A stretch of 44,859 nt of DNA. Origin: an uncultured Collinsella sp. (GTDB taxonomy: Bacteria > Actinomycetota > Coriobacteriia > Coriobacteriales > Coriobacteriaceae). Made by a program: the position numbers and the translations under genes. The DNA is taken from NCBI GenBank assembly GCA_937995345.1, contig CALKKS010000016.1, positions 1-44,859 of the forward strand, given 5' to 3'. Position 1 is the first letter of the stretch, and every line of letters starts with the position of its first letter. Positions 13,423 through 21,542 of this stretch are shown here, piece after piece. The notes beneath the pieces were generated by a model that was not told where the DNA came from, did no database searches, and saw nothing but the letters and a program-made list of their open reading frames with translations.

Positions 13423-16323
13423 TTACGACAGCTTAACGATCGGCGCAAAGCCCTTCATAAGCTTTTTGGTCTGGCCGGTCTTCTCGAATTGGACCTCGAT
13501 CATGTCTCCGGCGACCGAGATTACGGTGCCCGTGCCAAAGGTCTTGTGACTCACGGTATCGCCCGCGGCAAAGTCCTGCGATGCGCTGGCGCGATCGACC
13601 TTGCGCTCCACCGTCGGCGACACCTTGGACGACGGCTTTTTAGCTCGCGGTGCGCCCGAGCCAAAGGTCGAAGCAACACGGCCGGCGTCGGGCGAAACCC
13701 CGCGATGGCGCTCGGTGCCATACGTGCTGCCGCCAAAGAAATCATCGAAGCTCGATCCGCCGCGCGAACCGGAACCGCCGGTCGAGCGCGTATGCGAGCC
13801 AAACACCTTGCCGCCATACATATCCGAGCCCATGCCCGAGCCAAAAGTGCCGTGACGGTCGCCGCGCTTCTCCCAGCCCGTACCCTCAAAACCGGCGGAA
13901 CCGATGCCGCTAAACTCGATATCCTCAAACGGAATCTCGTTGAGGAAGCGCGAGCGCGGATTGGCAGAGGTCGAGCCGTAGGTGCGACGCGTGGCCGCAT
14001 AGGTCAGGAACAGGCGCTTACGGGCACGCGTGATGGCGACGTAGGCCAAGCGACGCTCCTCCTCGAGCTTGCCCGGATCGTCGCTGCCGCCAAAGTCGTG
14101 CACGTGCGGGAAGATACCCTCCTCCATGCCGGCCACGAAGACCGCCGGGAACTCCAGGCCCTTGGCGGAGTGAATCGTCATCATGGTGATGGCGTGCGTC
14201 TCGCCGGCAAGCGAGTCCAGGTCGGAGCGCAGGGCCAGCCACTCCATGAGCGCCGGCAGCGCCTTGCAGGTGAGCGGGCCATAAGTGCGCTCGATCTCGT
14301 CGGCATGCACGGCGCCGGCCGGCAGCCCCGTCGGCGCGGCGTAGGCATTGCCGGCGATAGCGGCGGCCAGGGCATCCTGCGGCGAGAGCGCCGGGGCGGC
14401 CAAACTGTCGAGCGGATTGGAACCAGCGGCATCGCGAGCGCCAACGAGCGCCTCAAACGAGGACGCGGGCGCAGACGGCCCAGGCTCGGGCGCGGGCGCA
14501 CTCACCACGACGGGCTCGGGCTCAGCGCCGGCAGGCACATCGGCAACGCCAGCCGCACGCAGCTCTTCCAAGCTCTCGAGCGTACCCTCGATATCCTCGT
14601 GCGTCTCCTCAAATTCGGCAGCAACGCCCAGGAATTCCTGGATATTCTCGGCACGGCTCTCGGATTCCATGGTGCCCTCGGCGCGAAACGCCTGCAGCAG
14701 GCCCGTCTTGTCGACAATCATCTCGACGACGTCCTTGAGCTCGCCATCCATGCGGCGACCCTCGCGCACCAGCGCCACAAAGCTCGACAGGCCGTTGCGA
14801 ACCTTGGCGCTAAACATGCCGGTCTCGGCCGTCGCGATCTCGCAAGCCTGGAAGAACGAGCAGCGGTTATCACGTGCCAGCTGCTCGATCTTTTGAATCG
14901 AGGTGGAGCCGATGCCGCGGCGCGGCGTATTGATGACACGCTTGACGCTCATCTCGTCGGCCGGGTTCACGATCATCTTGAGGTAGGCCATGACGTCGCG
15001 GATCTCGGCACGGTCGAAGAATCGCGTGCCGCCCACGATCTTGTAGGGCACGCCCGCGCGCAGGAACATATCTTCGAGGATACGAGACTGGGCGTTGGTG
15101 CGGTAGAAGACGGCGATGTCGTCGTAGCTCGTACCCTTGGAGTGCAGCTTTTCGATCTCGCCGGCAATCCAGCGACCCTCGTCGCGCTCATCGCTCGCCT
15201 GGAAGGCCTGGATCTTCTCGCCGTCGCCCTCGGCCGTAAACAGGCGTTTGTCCTTGCGCTGCGAGTTGTGGCGCACCACGGCGTTGGCGGCGCTCAGGAT
15301 ATGACCCGTGGAGCGGTAGTTCTGCTCCAGTTTGACGGTCTTGCAGTTTTTAAAGTCCTTCTCAAAGTCCAGAATGTTGGTGATGTCGGCACCGCGCCAG
15401 CTGTAAATGGACTGGTCGTCGTCGCCCACGACCATGAGGTTTTGGTACTTGGCGGCCAGCAGGTTGGCGATCTCGTACTGGACGTGGTTGGTGTCCTGAT
15501 ACTCGTCGACGCTAATGTAGCGGAAGCGCTCCTGGTACTTGTCGAGCACCTCGGGGCGGGTGCGCAGCAGCTCGAGCGTGCGCACGAGCAGGTCGTCGAA
15601 GTCCATGGCGTTGGCGGCGCGCAGGCGGCGCTCCAACTCCAAGTAAACCTGCGCGGCCTTTTTGTCGTTGGGACTGTCGGCGGATTTGAGCATGTCCTCG
15701 GGCCCGATCATGGCGTTTTTGGCCGAGCTGATCTTGCTGCGGATCATATTGATGGGGAACTGCTTTTGCTCGATGCCAAGCGCCTGCATAATGTCGCGCA
15801 CCATGCGCTTGGAGTCGTCGTCATCGTAGATGGTGAACTGGCCGGTGTAGCCCAGCAGGTCGGCGTCCTCACGCAGCATGCGCACGCACATGGCGTGGAA
15901 GGTGCACACCCACATGCCGCGGGTGCCGTTGGGGATGAGTGCGGCCAGACGCTCGCGCATCTCGGCCGCGGCCTTGTTGGTAAACGTGATGGCCAGGACC
16001 TGCCAGGGCTTAACGCCCAGGTCGCCAAGCATATGTGCGATGCGGAAGGTCAGGACGCGGGTCTTGCCCGAGCCGGCGCCGGCAAGGACCAGCAGCGGGC
16101 CCTCGGTGGTCAGGACCGCCTCGCGCTGGGCGGGGTTCAGGCTATCGATATCGACGAGCGGCTTGGCGGGTTTGAGCGCCGGAGCCGGGGCATCGTAGAT
16201 GTCAAGCGGAACGAGCTCGGGTTCCGGCGCGGCGGGGGCGGTGTACGCATCGAGCGGCACGGGTTCCGGCGCGGGCGACACGGGTACCGCAGTGTTCTTT
16301 TCCCAGGGCAGGGGCTGGGTCAT
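13423..16323 (-). CDS. pcrA: ATP-dependent DNA helicase PcrA/UvrD
   Basis: Superfamily 1A 3'-5' helicase acting in repair and replication, 966 residues. Motifs in order: NPAQREAV (Q motif), AGAGSGKT (Walker A, about 81-88), VDEYQDTN (Walker B), VVGDDDQSIYSWRGAD, EQNYRST, MTIHSAKGLEFPAVFV and YVAITRARKRLFLTY. The C-terminus ends in a Tudor-like segment (GDTVSHKTFGTGTVISVAGDMIEVQF) that in PcrA contacts RNA polymerase. Two non-standard stretches are low in complexity: a Pro/Ala/Glu-rich N-terminal 60 residues and an insert near 588-668 rich in Ala/Pro/Glu. The ATG at 16323 has GAGGAG six bases before it. Confidence 0.96.
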   Translation of the reverse strand: MTQPLPWEKNTAVPVSPAPEPVPLDAYTAPAAPEPELVPLDIYDAPAPALKPAKPLVDIDSLNPAQREAVLTTEGPLLVLAGAGSGKTRVLTFRIAHMLGDLGVKPWQVLAITFTNKAAAEMRERLAALIPNGTRGMWVCTFHAMCVRMLREDADLLGYTGQFTIYDDDDSKRMVRDIMQALGIEQKQFPINMIRSKISSAKNAMIGPEDMLKSADSPNDKKAAQVYLELERRLRAANAMDFDDLLVRTLELLRTRPEVLDKYQERFRYISVDEYQDTNHVQYEIANLLAAKYQNLMVVGDDDQSIYSWRGADITNILDFEKDFKNCKTVKLEQNYRSTGHILSAANAVVRHNSQRKDKRLFTAEGDGEKIQAFQASDERDEGRWIAGEIEKLHSKGTSYDDIAVFYRTNAQSRILEDMFLRAGVPYKIVGGTRFFDRAEIRDVMAYLKMIVNPADEMSVKRVINTPRRGIGSTSIQKIEQLARDNRCSFFQACEIATAETGMFSAKVRNGLSSFVALVREGRRMDGELKDVVEMIVDKTGLLQAFRAEGTMESESRAENIQEFLGVAAEFEETHEDIEGTLESLEELRAAGVADVPAGAEPEPVVVSAPAPEPGPSAPASSFEALVGARDAAGSNPLDSLAAPALSPQDALAAAIAGNAYAAPTGLPAGAVHADEIERTYGPLTCKALPALMEWLALRSDLDSLAGETHAITMMTIHSAKGLEFPAVFVAGMEEGIFPHVHDFGGSDDPGKLEEERRLAYVAITRARKRLFLTYAATRRTYGSTSANPRSRFLNEIPFEDIEFSGIGSAGFEGTGWEKRGDRHGTFGSGMGSDMYGGKVFGSHTRSTGGSGSRGGSSFDDFFGGSTYGTERHRGVSPDAGRVASTFGSGAPRAKKPSSKVSPTVERKVDRASASQDFAAGDTVSHKTFGTGTVISVAGDMIEVQFEKTGQTKKLMKGFAPIVKLS

Positions 16324-16460
16324 GGGCGACTCCTCATCTGACGGACGGCGCGCCTGCGGGCAGCGCCATAGTTTGAGCCGTACCAGTATACCGAGCCGCA
16401 CGGACACCGACGCAAATCACACCACGACTCCGCGCACCGCCACCACCCAAGCAACCCCAA

Positions 16461-16533
16461 ATAAGTTGCGGTGAAATAGTTCCTGAAACCGGCCTTCTGG
16501 CCCCCAAACAGGAACTATTCCACCGCAACTTAT
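16461..16533. repeat. Long palindrome upstream of the dehydrogenase gene
   Basis: Arms of 25 bp (16461-16485 and 16509-16533) starting ATAAGTTGCGGTG pair with one mismatch around a 23-bp centre that contains a small GGCC-TTCT-GGCC hairpin. It lies in the divergent region between pcrA and the 2-hydroxyacid dehydrogenase gene. No T-run is present. Confidence 0.8.
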
Positions 16534-16597
16534 GTTGGCTCGAGGGGATAGAATATCTACCACTTCTACCCCATCCCCACATGGCAGGAGGGCTGTT

Positions 16598-17596
16598 GTG
16601 AAGCATAGGGTGCTCTATTACATGGTCGACGGTTCGACCGAGGCGGGCCAGGCGGTGCTCGACACAATCGAAGGCGGCGACCAGATTGAGCTGGTGGGCT
16701 GCGCGCACGAGCCCAATGTCTGCCCCACCGCCGAGCAGCTGACAGGCTGCGAGGGCTTTGTCGGCGAGTTCGGTCCCGTCGATGATACGTGTGCCGACGT
16801 CATGGCCGCCGCGGGGATGCGCATTGTCTCGAACATGTCTATCGGCCTGAACCACGTTGCCGTCGACCGGCTGGCCTCATATGGCATCACCGTCACCAAC
16901 TGCCCCGGATACTGCTCGGACGACGTCGCTCAGCACGCCATCGCTTTGATGCTTGACCTGATGCGCCAAGTTACGTTTCTCAACCGTGGCGTGCGTGATG
17001 GCGCCTGGAATCCACTTGCCGGCTACACCATGCACCGCACGCAGGGCCGCACACTGGGGCTTGTCTTTTTTGGCAGCATCGCGCGTGCCGTGGTGCCCAT
17101 CGCGAAGACGCTCGGCATGAAGGTACTGGTGTGGGCGCCAACCAAGAGCGCAGAAGAGCTTGCCGCCGCCGGATGCGCCAGGGCTCAAACGCTCGACGAA
17201 CTGCTCGGCGCCTCCGATATCGTCAGTCTGCACTGTCCGCTGATTCCGGAGACCGAAAAACTCATCGGCGAGCACGAACTTGCAATTATGAAACCCACGG
17301 CGTTTTTGATTAACACGGCCCGTGGGCCCATTGTGGACGAGGATGCCCTGGTCGCCGCGCTGGACGAGGGCATTGCCAGCGGCGGCGTGCACGGCATCTG
17401 CGGCGCCGCGCTTGACGTGCTTGCCGACGAAACCGCACCCAGCCAGGCCCTGATCGCGCACTCGCGCTGCATCGTCACACCCCACTGCGCTTACAGCACG
17501 CAGGAAGCCTACGACACCGTCCGTCGCATGTCGCTGCAGGCCGTAGTAGACAAGCTCGTCTTTAGCCGCAAGCCCGAACACACCGTGGCCGAATAA
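16598..17596 (+). CDS. D-isomer-specific 2-hydroxyacid dehydrogenase family protein
   Basis: NAD-dependent 2-hydroxyacid dehydrogenase family, 332 residues. Recognisable elements are SNMSIGLNHVAVDRLASYGI in the substrate domain, the Rossmann entry GLVFFGSIARAV, the catalytic Arg in NTARGPIVDEDALV, and the catalytic His in VTPHCAYST. The dinucleotide loop departs from the usual GxGxxG: the first Gly is Phe and the third is Ala, which may change cofactor affinity. The EP pair before the catalytic His reads ADETAPS, leaving Glu. The GTG start is supported by AGGAGGG five bases upstream. The substrate cannot be told. Phosphoglycerate, lactate and glyoxylate relatives share these motifs. Confidence 0.85.
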   Translation: MKHRVLYYMVDGSTEAGQAVLDTIEGGDQIELVGCAHEPNVCPTAEQLTGCEGFVGEFGPVDDTCADVMAAAGMRIVSNMSIGLNHVAVDRLASYGITVTNCPGYCSDDVAQHAIALMLDLMRQVTFLNRGVRDGAWNPLAGYTMHRTQGRTLGLVFFGSIARAVVPIAKTLGMKVLVWAPTKSAEELAAAGCARAQTLDELLGASDIVSLHCPLIPETEKLIGEHELAIMKPTAFLINTARGPIVDEDALVAALDEGIASGGVHGICGAALDVLADETAPSQALIAHSRCIVTPHCAYSTQEAYDTVRRMSLQAVVDKLVFSRKPEHTVAE

Positions 17597-17663
17597 TTGG
17601 TGCAAAGGGGCCAGGTTTGTCTGCACCAAGTTGGTGCAAAGTAACCTGACCCCTTTGCACCAA
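17597..17663. repeat. GGTGCAAAG-family dispersed repeat, copy B
   Basis: A nested palindrome. The outer arms TTGGTGCAAAGGGG and CCCCTTTGCACCAA are perfect, the next layer is CAGGTT/AACCTG, and the centre TGCACCAAGTTGGTGCA pairs with itself. The right half matches copy A at 3023-3054. It begins at the dehydrogenase stop codon. Confidence 0.7.
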
Positions 17664-17704
17664 AAAGAGGGCGGCATAGACCTTTTGGTCATGCCGCCCT
17701 CTTT
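17664..17704. terminator. Bidirectional terminator between dehydrogenase gene and uppP
   Basis: AAAGAGGGCGGCAT pairs with ATGCCGCCCTCTTT and GACC with GGTC around a TTTT loop. The stem sits between convergent genes and can end both transcripts. Confidence 0.8.
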
Positions 17705-17748
17705 GAATGACAAGTTGTCGCCCTAGCCGCCGCGCAGCGTCGACTAAG

Positions 17749-18729
17749 TTACAGGCCGAGCATCGGCTCCAGGACAAAGAAGTATGCGAGCACTACGATG
17801 CCCAGGATGATACGGTAGACGCCGAAGCACTTGAAGTCGTGACGACGGACAAAGCCCATGAGCCATTTGATGGCGATGAGCGAGACCACAAAGGCCACGA
17901 CGCAGCCCACACCCAAGATGGCGATCTCGTTAGCGCCGAAGGTACCGCCCTTGATAAAGTACTTGACCAGCTTGAGGGCGCTCGCGCCAAACATAACGGG
18001 GATGGCCAAGAAGAACGTAAACTTGGACGCCACCGAACGCGTGCAGCCCAAAAGCAGGCCGCCGATGATAGTGGAACCGGAGCGAGACGTACCAGGCACC
18101 AGAGAAAGCACCTGGAAGCAGCCGATGCCCAGCGCAGTCTTCCAGCTCAGATCCTCGAGCGTGGCAATGGAGCCAAAGTCCAGATTCTCGTCATCGCCCT
18201 CGTCCTCAGTGGCAGCCGCGGCAGGCGCCGCAAAGTGTGCACCGGCAGGACGTCCACCCGACACCACAGCACGCGAACCAAACGAACCGGCAACGGCCAT
18301 CTCCTCGCGCTTGCGGGCACGCCAATTTTCAATCACGATGAACAGCACGCCGTAGACGATAAGCGCCAGCGCCACGACGGGAGCGTTATAGAAATGCTCC
18401 TCCATCCAGTCGTTGAGCGGCAGGCCGATCGCCGCGGCGGGAATGCAGCCGAGCACAATCTTGCCCCACAGCACCCACGTGTCGCGACGGCCTTCCTTGC
18501 CCTTGCTAGGCGAGAACGGATTGAGCTCGTGGAAGAACAGCACGCAGACGGCCAGAATGGCGCCGAGCTGAATCACGACCAGGAACATATTCCAGAACGT
18601 CTCGCTCACGTTCATCTTGACGAACTCGTCCACCAAGATCATGTGACCCGTCGACGAAACGGGCAGCCATTCGGTAATGCCCTCGACCAGGCCCATGAAG
18701 GCAGATTTTAGAAGCTCGATAATATCCAA
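17749..18729 (-). CDS. uppP: Undecaprenyl-diphosphatase UppP (BacA)
   Basis: Membrane enzyme recycling undecaprenyl diphosphate to the monophosphate carrier used for peptidoglycan; raised levels give bacitracin resistance. Length is about 326 residues. The two active-site motifs are EGITEWLPVSSTGH (about 16-29) and PGTSRSGSTI (212-221). Relatives are 260-290 residues. The excess is a roughly 60-residue hydrophilic segment at about 137-196 (Ala/Gly-rich, then acidic EDEGDDENLD) that falls in a loop between membrane segments. TTG at 18729 is taken as start because GAGGGGG lies five bases upstream and homology begins at DIIELLKSAFMG. Several alternative starts lie upstream. Confidence 0.93.
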   Translation of the reverse strand: MDIIELLKSAFMGLVEGITEWLPVSSTGHMILVDEFVKMNVSETFWNMFLVVIQLGAILAVCVLFFHELNPFSPSKGKEGRRDTWVLWGKIVLGCIPAAAIGLPLNDWMEEHFYNAPVVALALIVYGVLFIVIENWRARKREEMAVAGSFGSRAVVSGGRPAGAHFAAPAAAATEDEGDDENLDFGSIATLEDLSWKTALGIGCFQVLSLVPGTSRSGSTIIGGLLLGCTRSVASKFTFFLAIPVMFGASALKLVKYFIKGGTFGANEIAILGVGCVVAFVVSLIAIKWLMGFVRRHDFKCFGVYRIILGIVVLAYFFVLEPMLGL

Positions 18730-18978
18730 AGGGACCCCCTCATTAGACACCCGCCGGTAGATGTTCTGCGGACGATGCGGGCGATGTCCCATTATCAACC
18801 GTTGGCGGCGCGACCGCGCCTACCCTTACCAAAAAACTCGCCCGTTCACAGAATTGCGAGCGGTCAAACCGAAATCCTTGGGTATAACTGCAACAAGGTA
18901 AAGTGTCCGGCGGTCAACGCACCCGCGCCCGCCCGACGCACGAGCGCCGCGCCCGTGCGATAGACCAAGGAGGAAACC

Positions 18979-19416
18979 ATGAACGAGGGCTACACCAAGG
19001 TATTTGTTTCACTCGACGGTACTGAGCAGCAGGATTTTGTGCTCGCACGCGCCATCAAGGTCGCCGCGAACAACGGCGCCAAGCTGATCATCGGCCACGT
19101 CATCGACTCCACCGCGCTCGAGAGCGCCGGTTCCTATCCGGTCGACCTGGTCAACGGCCTGGAGGAGGCCTTTAACAACTCCATCGCCAAGCAGCTCGAG
19201 GAGGCCAAGGCCAATCCCGACATTCCCGAGGTCGAGGTCATGATTCGCACCGGTCGCATTCGCGAGACGCTCAAGGACGAGATGCTCGACGTGGTCAAGC
19301 CCGACCTGGTGCTCTGCGGCGCCCGCGGCCTGTCATCGATTAAGTACGCGCTGCTGGGCTCGATTTCGACGTTCCTGCTGCGCAATACGGACTGCGACAT
19401 TTTGGTCGTGAAGTAG
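18979..19416 (+). CDS. Universal stress protein, UspA family
   Basis: Single-domain UspA protein, 145 residues, cytoplasmic. The N-terminal strand KVFVSLDGTEQQDFVL and the ATP-binding signature GARGLSSIKYALLGSIS (G-x2-G-x9-GS) followed by LLRNTDCDILVVK are intact, so it is predicted to bind ATP. AAGGAGG precedes the ATG. Divergent from uppP; the 249-bp gap contains a TATAAC that may be a -10 box near 18883, without a convincing -35. It is followed by a long palindrome and a terminator. Confidence 0.92.
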   Translation: MNEGYTKVFVSLDGTEQQDFVLARAIKVAANNGAKLIIGHVIDSTALESAGSYPVDLVNGLEEAFNNSIAKQLEEAKANPDIPEVEVMIRTGRIRETLKDEMLDVVKPDLVLCGARGLSSIKYALLGSISTFLLRNTDCDILVVK

Positions 19417-19429
19417 CGTTGCTCCCACC

Positions 19430-19522
19430 GGCCGCGGGGCCTGCGGGGTTTCCACGGGCACGTCCTCGCCGCGTTGCGGCTGCGGGATGTGCCCTTAGGA
19501 AACCCCTCCCGGCCCCGCGGCC
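19430..19522. repeat. Long palindrome downstream of uspA
   Basis: Outer arms of 24-25 bp (19430-19453 and 19498-19522; GGCCGCGGGGCC at the base) pair with one interruption. Inside, GGGCACGTCC pairs with GGGATGTGCCC, and the centre GCCGC-GTT-GCGGC is a further hairpin. It starts 13 bp past the uspA stop codon. A separate terminator follows at 19564. Confidence 0.8.
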
Positions 19523-19563
19523 TTCACAGCCTTACTTCAGCGAGTTGGCTGATAAAAAGATGG

Positions 19564-19596
19564 CGTGCCGCCCCGGTTTGGGGCGGCACGTTTTTT
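19564..19596 (+). terminator. Terminator between uspA and the histidine kinase gene
   Basis: CGTGCCGCCCC pairs with GGGGCGGCACG around a GGTTT loop and is followed by TTTTTT on the plus strand. The minus strand has ATCTTTTTAT after the stem, so it may also serve the convergent kinase gene. Confidence 0.88.
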
Positions 19597-19639
19597 AATG
19601 GGCGGCACGTTTTGTTTGGACGAATGTCTGCCGCGTGTG

Positions 19640-20683
19640 CTACTCGAAAAACTGAAACTTATTCGTTGAGAAGGCAAACGTGACGACGAAGCCTTCGCCG
19701 GGCTCGGATGCCGCGGTGACGTCGATGCCCATCTTGGAGCACAGGCGAGCAACCAGATAGAGGCCGATGCCCGTTGCGCGCTTGGTGGTGCGGCCGTTGT
19801 CGCCGGTAAAGCCCTTCTCGAACACGCGCGGCAGGTCTGCCGCGCACACGCCGCAGCCGTTATCGGCAACGGTCAGCTCAATACGCTCACTCGCCAGGCC
19901 CTCGTCCAGCAACGCGCCCGAAAACACGATCTTCGCGCCGTCCTCGCGCGCGTATTTAATGCTGTTCTGAATGAGCTGGCCCAGAATAAACTCGAGCCAT
20001 TTCTCGTCGGTAAACACCTCAAAGTCGAGATTCTCGCACACCGGCGCCACGTGCGCCGCGATAAGCTCGCGCGCGTTGGCTTTAATCGCGCCCGTCACCA
20101 GGGCCTTGAGATTCCAGCGGCGAATCAGGTAGTCGCGCTCCACGACTTCCGAGCGCGCGTAGTACAGTGCCTGGTCGATATAGCGCTCCACGCGGGCAAG
20201 CTCGCGGCCCAAATCGTCCACGCGCGACAGGTCGTCTTCGCTGCCGTCCAGGTTTTCCAAAATCAGATGGGCTGCAGCCAGGGGCAGTTTGGCCTCGTGG
20301 ACCCAGCTCTCGATATAGTCGCGATAGTCGTCGGTTTGACGTCGCCCTTCCGCTACCTCATCGCAAGCCGCCTTGCCCACGCGGCGCAGGACTTCGTATT
20401 CGAGCTCGCCCTCGGCATAGGTCGGACACTGCACCATCTCCTGTACCCACGCAGGGCTTTCCAGCTCCTCGGCCGCGCGCTCCAGCTGGTGCAAAAATCG
20501 ACGACGGCGCGCATACTCAATCACGATGCCCAGCATGCCAAAGATAAAGGACACGCCGACCGCCACGATCACGATAGAAACGGGTGCGCCCGCGACCGTC
20601 AGCACAAAGCAGCTCAGCAGCACACCGCAGGTCCACACGGCGACGGGAAGCAGCGCATCTTTAAAAAACTTGGCAAACGACAT
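19640..20683 (-). CDS. Two-component sensor histidine kinase (BceS/VncS-like)
   Basis: Membrane sensor kinase of 347 residues. Two adjacent hydrophobic segments at about 12-32 and 34-56 have almost no extracellular loop, an intramembrane-sensing layout common in kinases that answer cell-envelope stress. The phosphoacceptor His is in WVHEAKLPLAAAH (H129). The ATPase domain shows the N box (IQNSIKYAREDG), DNGCGV (G1) and GIGLYLVARL (G2). It lies 9 bp after the response-regulator gene and pairs with it. No BceAB-type ABC transporter is adjacent, so the signal is unknown. Confidence 0.9.
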   Translation of the reverse strand: MSFAKFFKDALLPVAVWTCGVLLSCFVLTVAGAPVSIVIVAVGVSFIFGMLGIVIEYARRRRFLHQLERAAEELESPAWVQEMVQCPTYAEGELEYEVLRRVGKAACDEVAEGRRQTDDYRDYIESWVHEAKLPLAAAHLILENLDGSEDDLSRVDDLGRELARVERYIDQALYYARSEVVERDYLIRRWNLKALVTGAIKANARELIAAHVAPVCENLDFEVFTDEKWLEFILGQLIQNSIKYAREDGAKIVFSGALLDEGLASERIELTVADNGCGVCAADLPRVFEKGFTGDNGRTTKRATGIGLYLVARLCSKMGIDVTAASEPGEGFVVTFAFSTNKFQFFE

Positions 20684-20692
20684 GACCGGCCC

Positions 20693-21364
20693 CTAGACCG
20701 AATAGCCCTGACCGCGGTGCGTCGTCAAATACCCCTTGATGCCGATTTTTTCGAGCGTGGTGCGCAGGCGGTTGATGTTGACGGTAAGCGTGTTGTCGTC
20801 CACGAAAGCATCGGAGTCCCACAGGTCCTGCATGATGGCCGAGCGCGAGACAATCTTGCCCGCGCGGCTCAGGAGCAAAGAGAGGATGCGCAGCTCGTTT
20901 TTGGTGAGCTCGGTGCTGTCGCCGGTTTGCGTGTTGGTGACCGCGGAGCGGGCGAGGTCGAGTTCCAGCCCCTTGTGGACGACCGTGCTGCGCTCGCCGG
21001 CAGCCGCGGTGCGTCGCAACAGCGCGTTAATGCGCGCCACAAGCACGCGGGCGCTGTAGGGCTTGGGGACAAAGTCGTCCGCGCCGAGCGTCATGGCCAT
21101 GACCTCGTCGATCTCGGTCGTGCGCGACGTGAGGACGATGATGGGGACCTCGGATTCGCGACGGACCTCGTGGCAGATGTGCTGGCCGTCTTTGACGGGA
21201 AGCGTCAGGTCGAGCAGTACCAAGTCGGGTGCAGCGGCCAGGATGTCACGCGAGACGTGCTCGAACGACTCGCAGGCCTCCACCTCAAAACCGGCACGGG
21301 CCAGAATGTCGGCGAGCTCGCGACGAATGGGCTCGTCGTCCTCAACGATATAGATCAGCGCCAT
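20693..21364 (-). CDS. Two-component response regulator, OmpR/BceR-like
   Basis: DNA-binding response regulator of 223 residues. The receiver domain has the acidic pair D9-D10, phosphoacceptor D52 in LVLLDLTLPVKDG, the conserved T/S switch region LTSRTTE and K101 in PKPYS. A C-terminal OmpR-type winged helix follows at about 130-223 (LTKNELRILSLLLSRAG, FVDDNTLTVNINRLRTTLEKIG, YLTTHRGQGYSV). It is first gene of a two-gene operon with the kinase. Confidence 0.93.
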   Translation of the reverse strand: MALIYIVEDDEPIRRELADILARAGFEVEACESFEHVSRDILAAAPDLVLLDLTLPVKDGQHICHEVRRESEVPIIVLTSRTTEIDEVMAMTLGADDFVPKPYSARVLVARINALLRRTAAAGERSTVVHKGLELDLARSAVTNTQTGDSTELTKNELRILSLLLSRAGKIVSRSAIMQDLWDSDAFVDDNTLTVNINRLRTTLEKIGIKGYLTTHRGQGYSV

Positions 21365-21542
21365 GGATTCCGCTCCCCTCTTGGTTGTCTTACAGCCATT
21401 ATTACCGCGAAGCCGCCGGTACGCGCCTCGCGCGGCGCCAAGGTGACAGAACTGTTCGCGAACGAAAGCGTTCGGCTCGACCCTCGCTCGCGGCGGGCGC
21501 GGGGATTACATGATTATAAAATCCCCGTCCCAGAAAAATCAT

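Noticed and set aside
13351..16341. 996-codon open frame on the plus strand opposite pcrA
   Set aside because: It is the antisense of pcrA, kept open by GC3 bias. It shows no domain, while the pcrA frame carries all helicase motifs.
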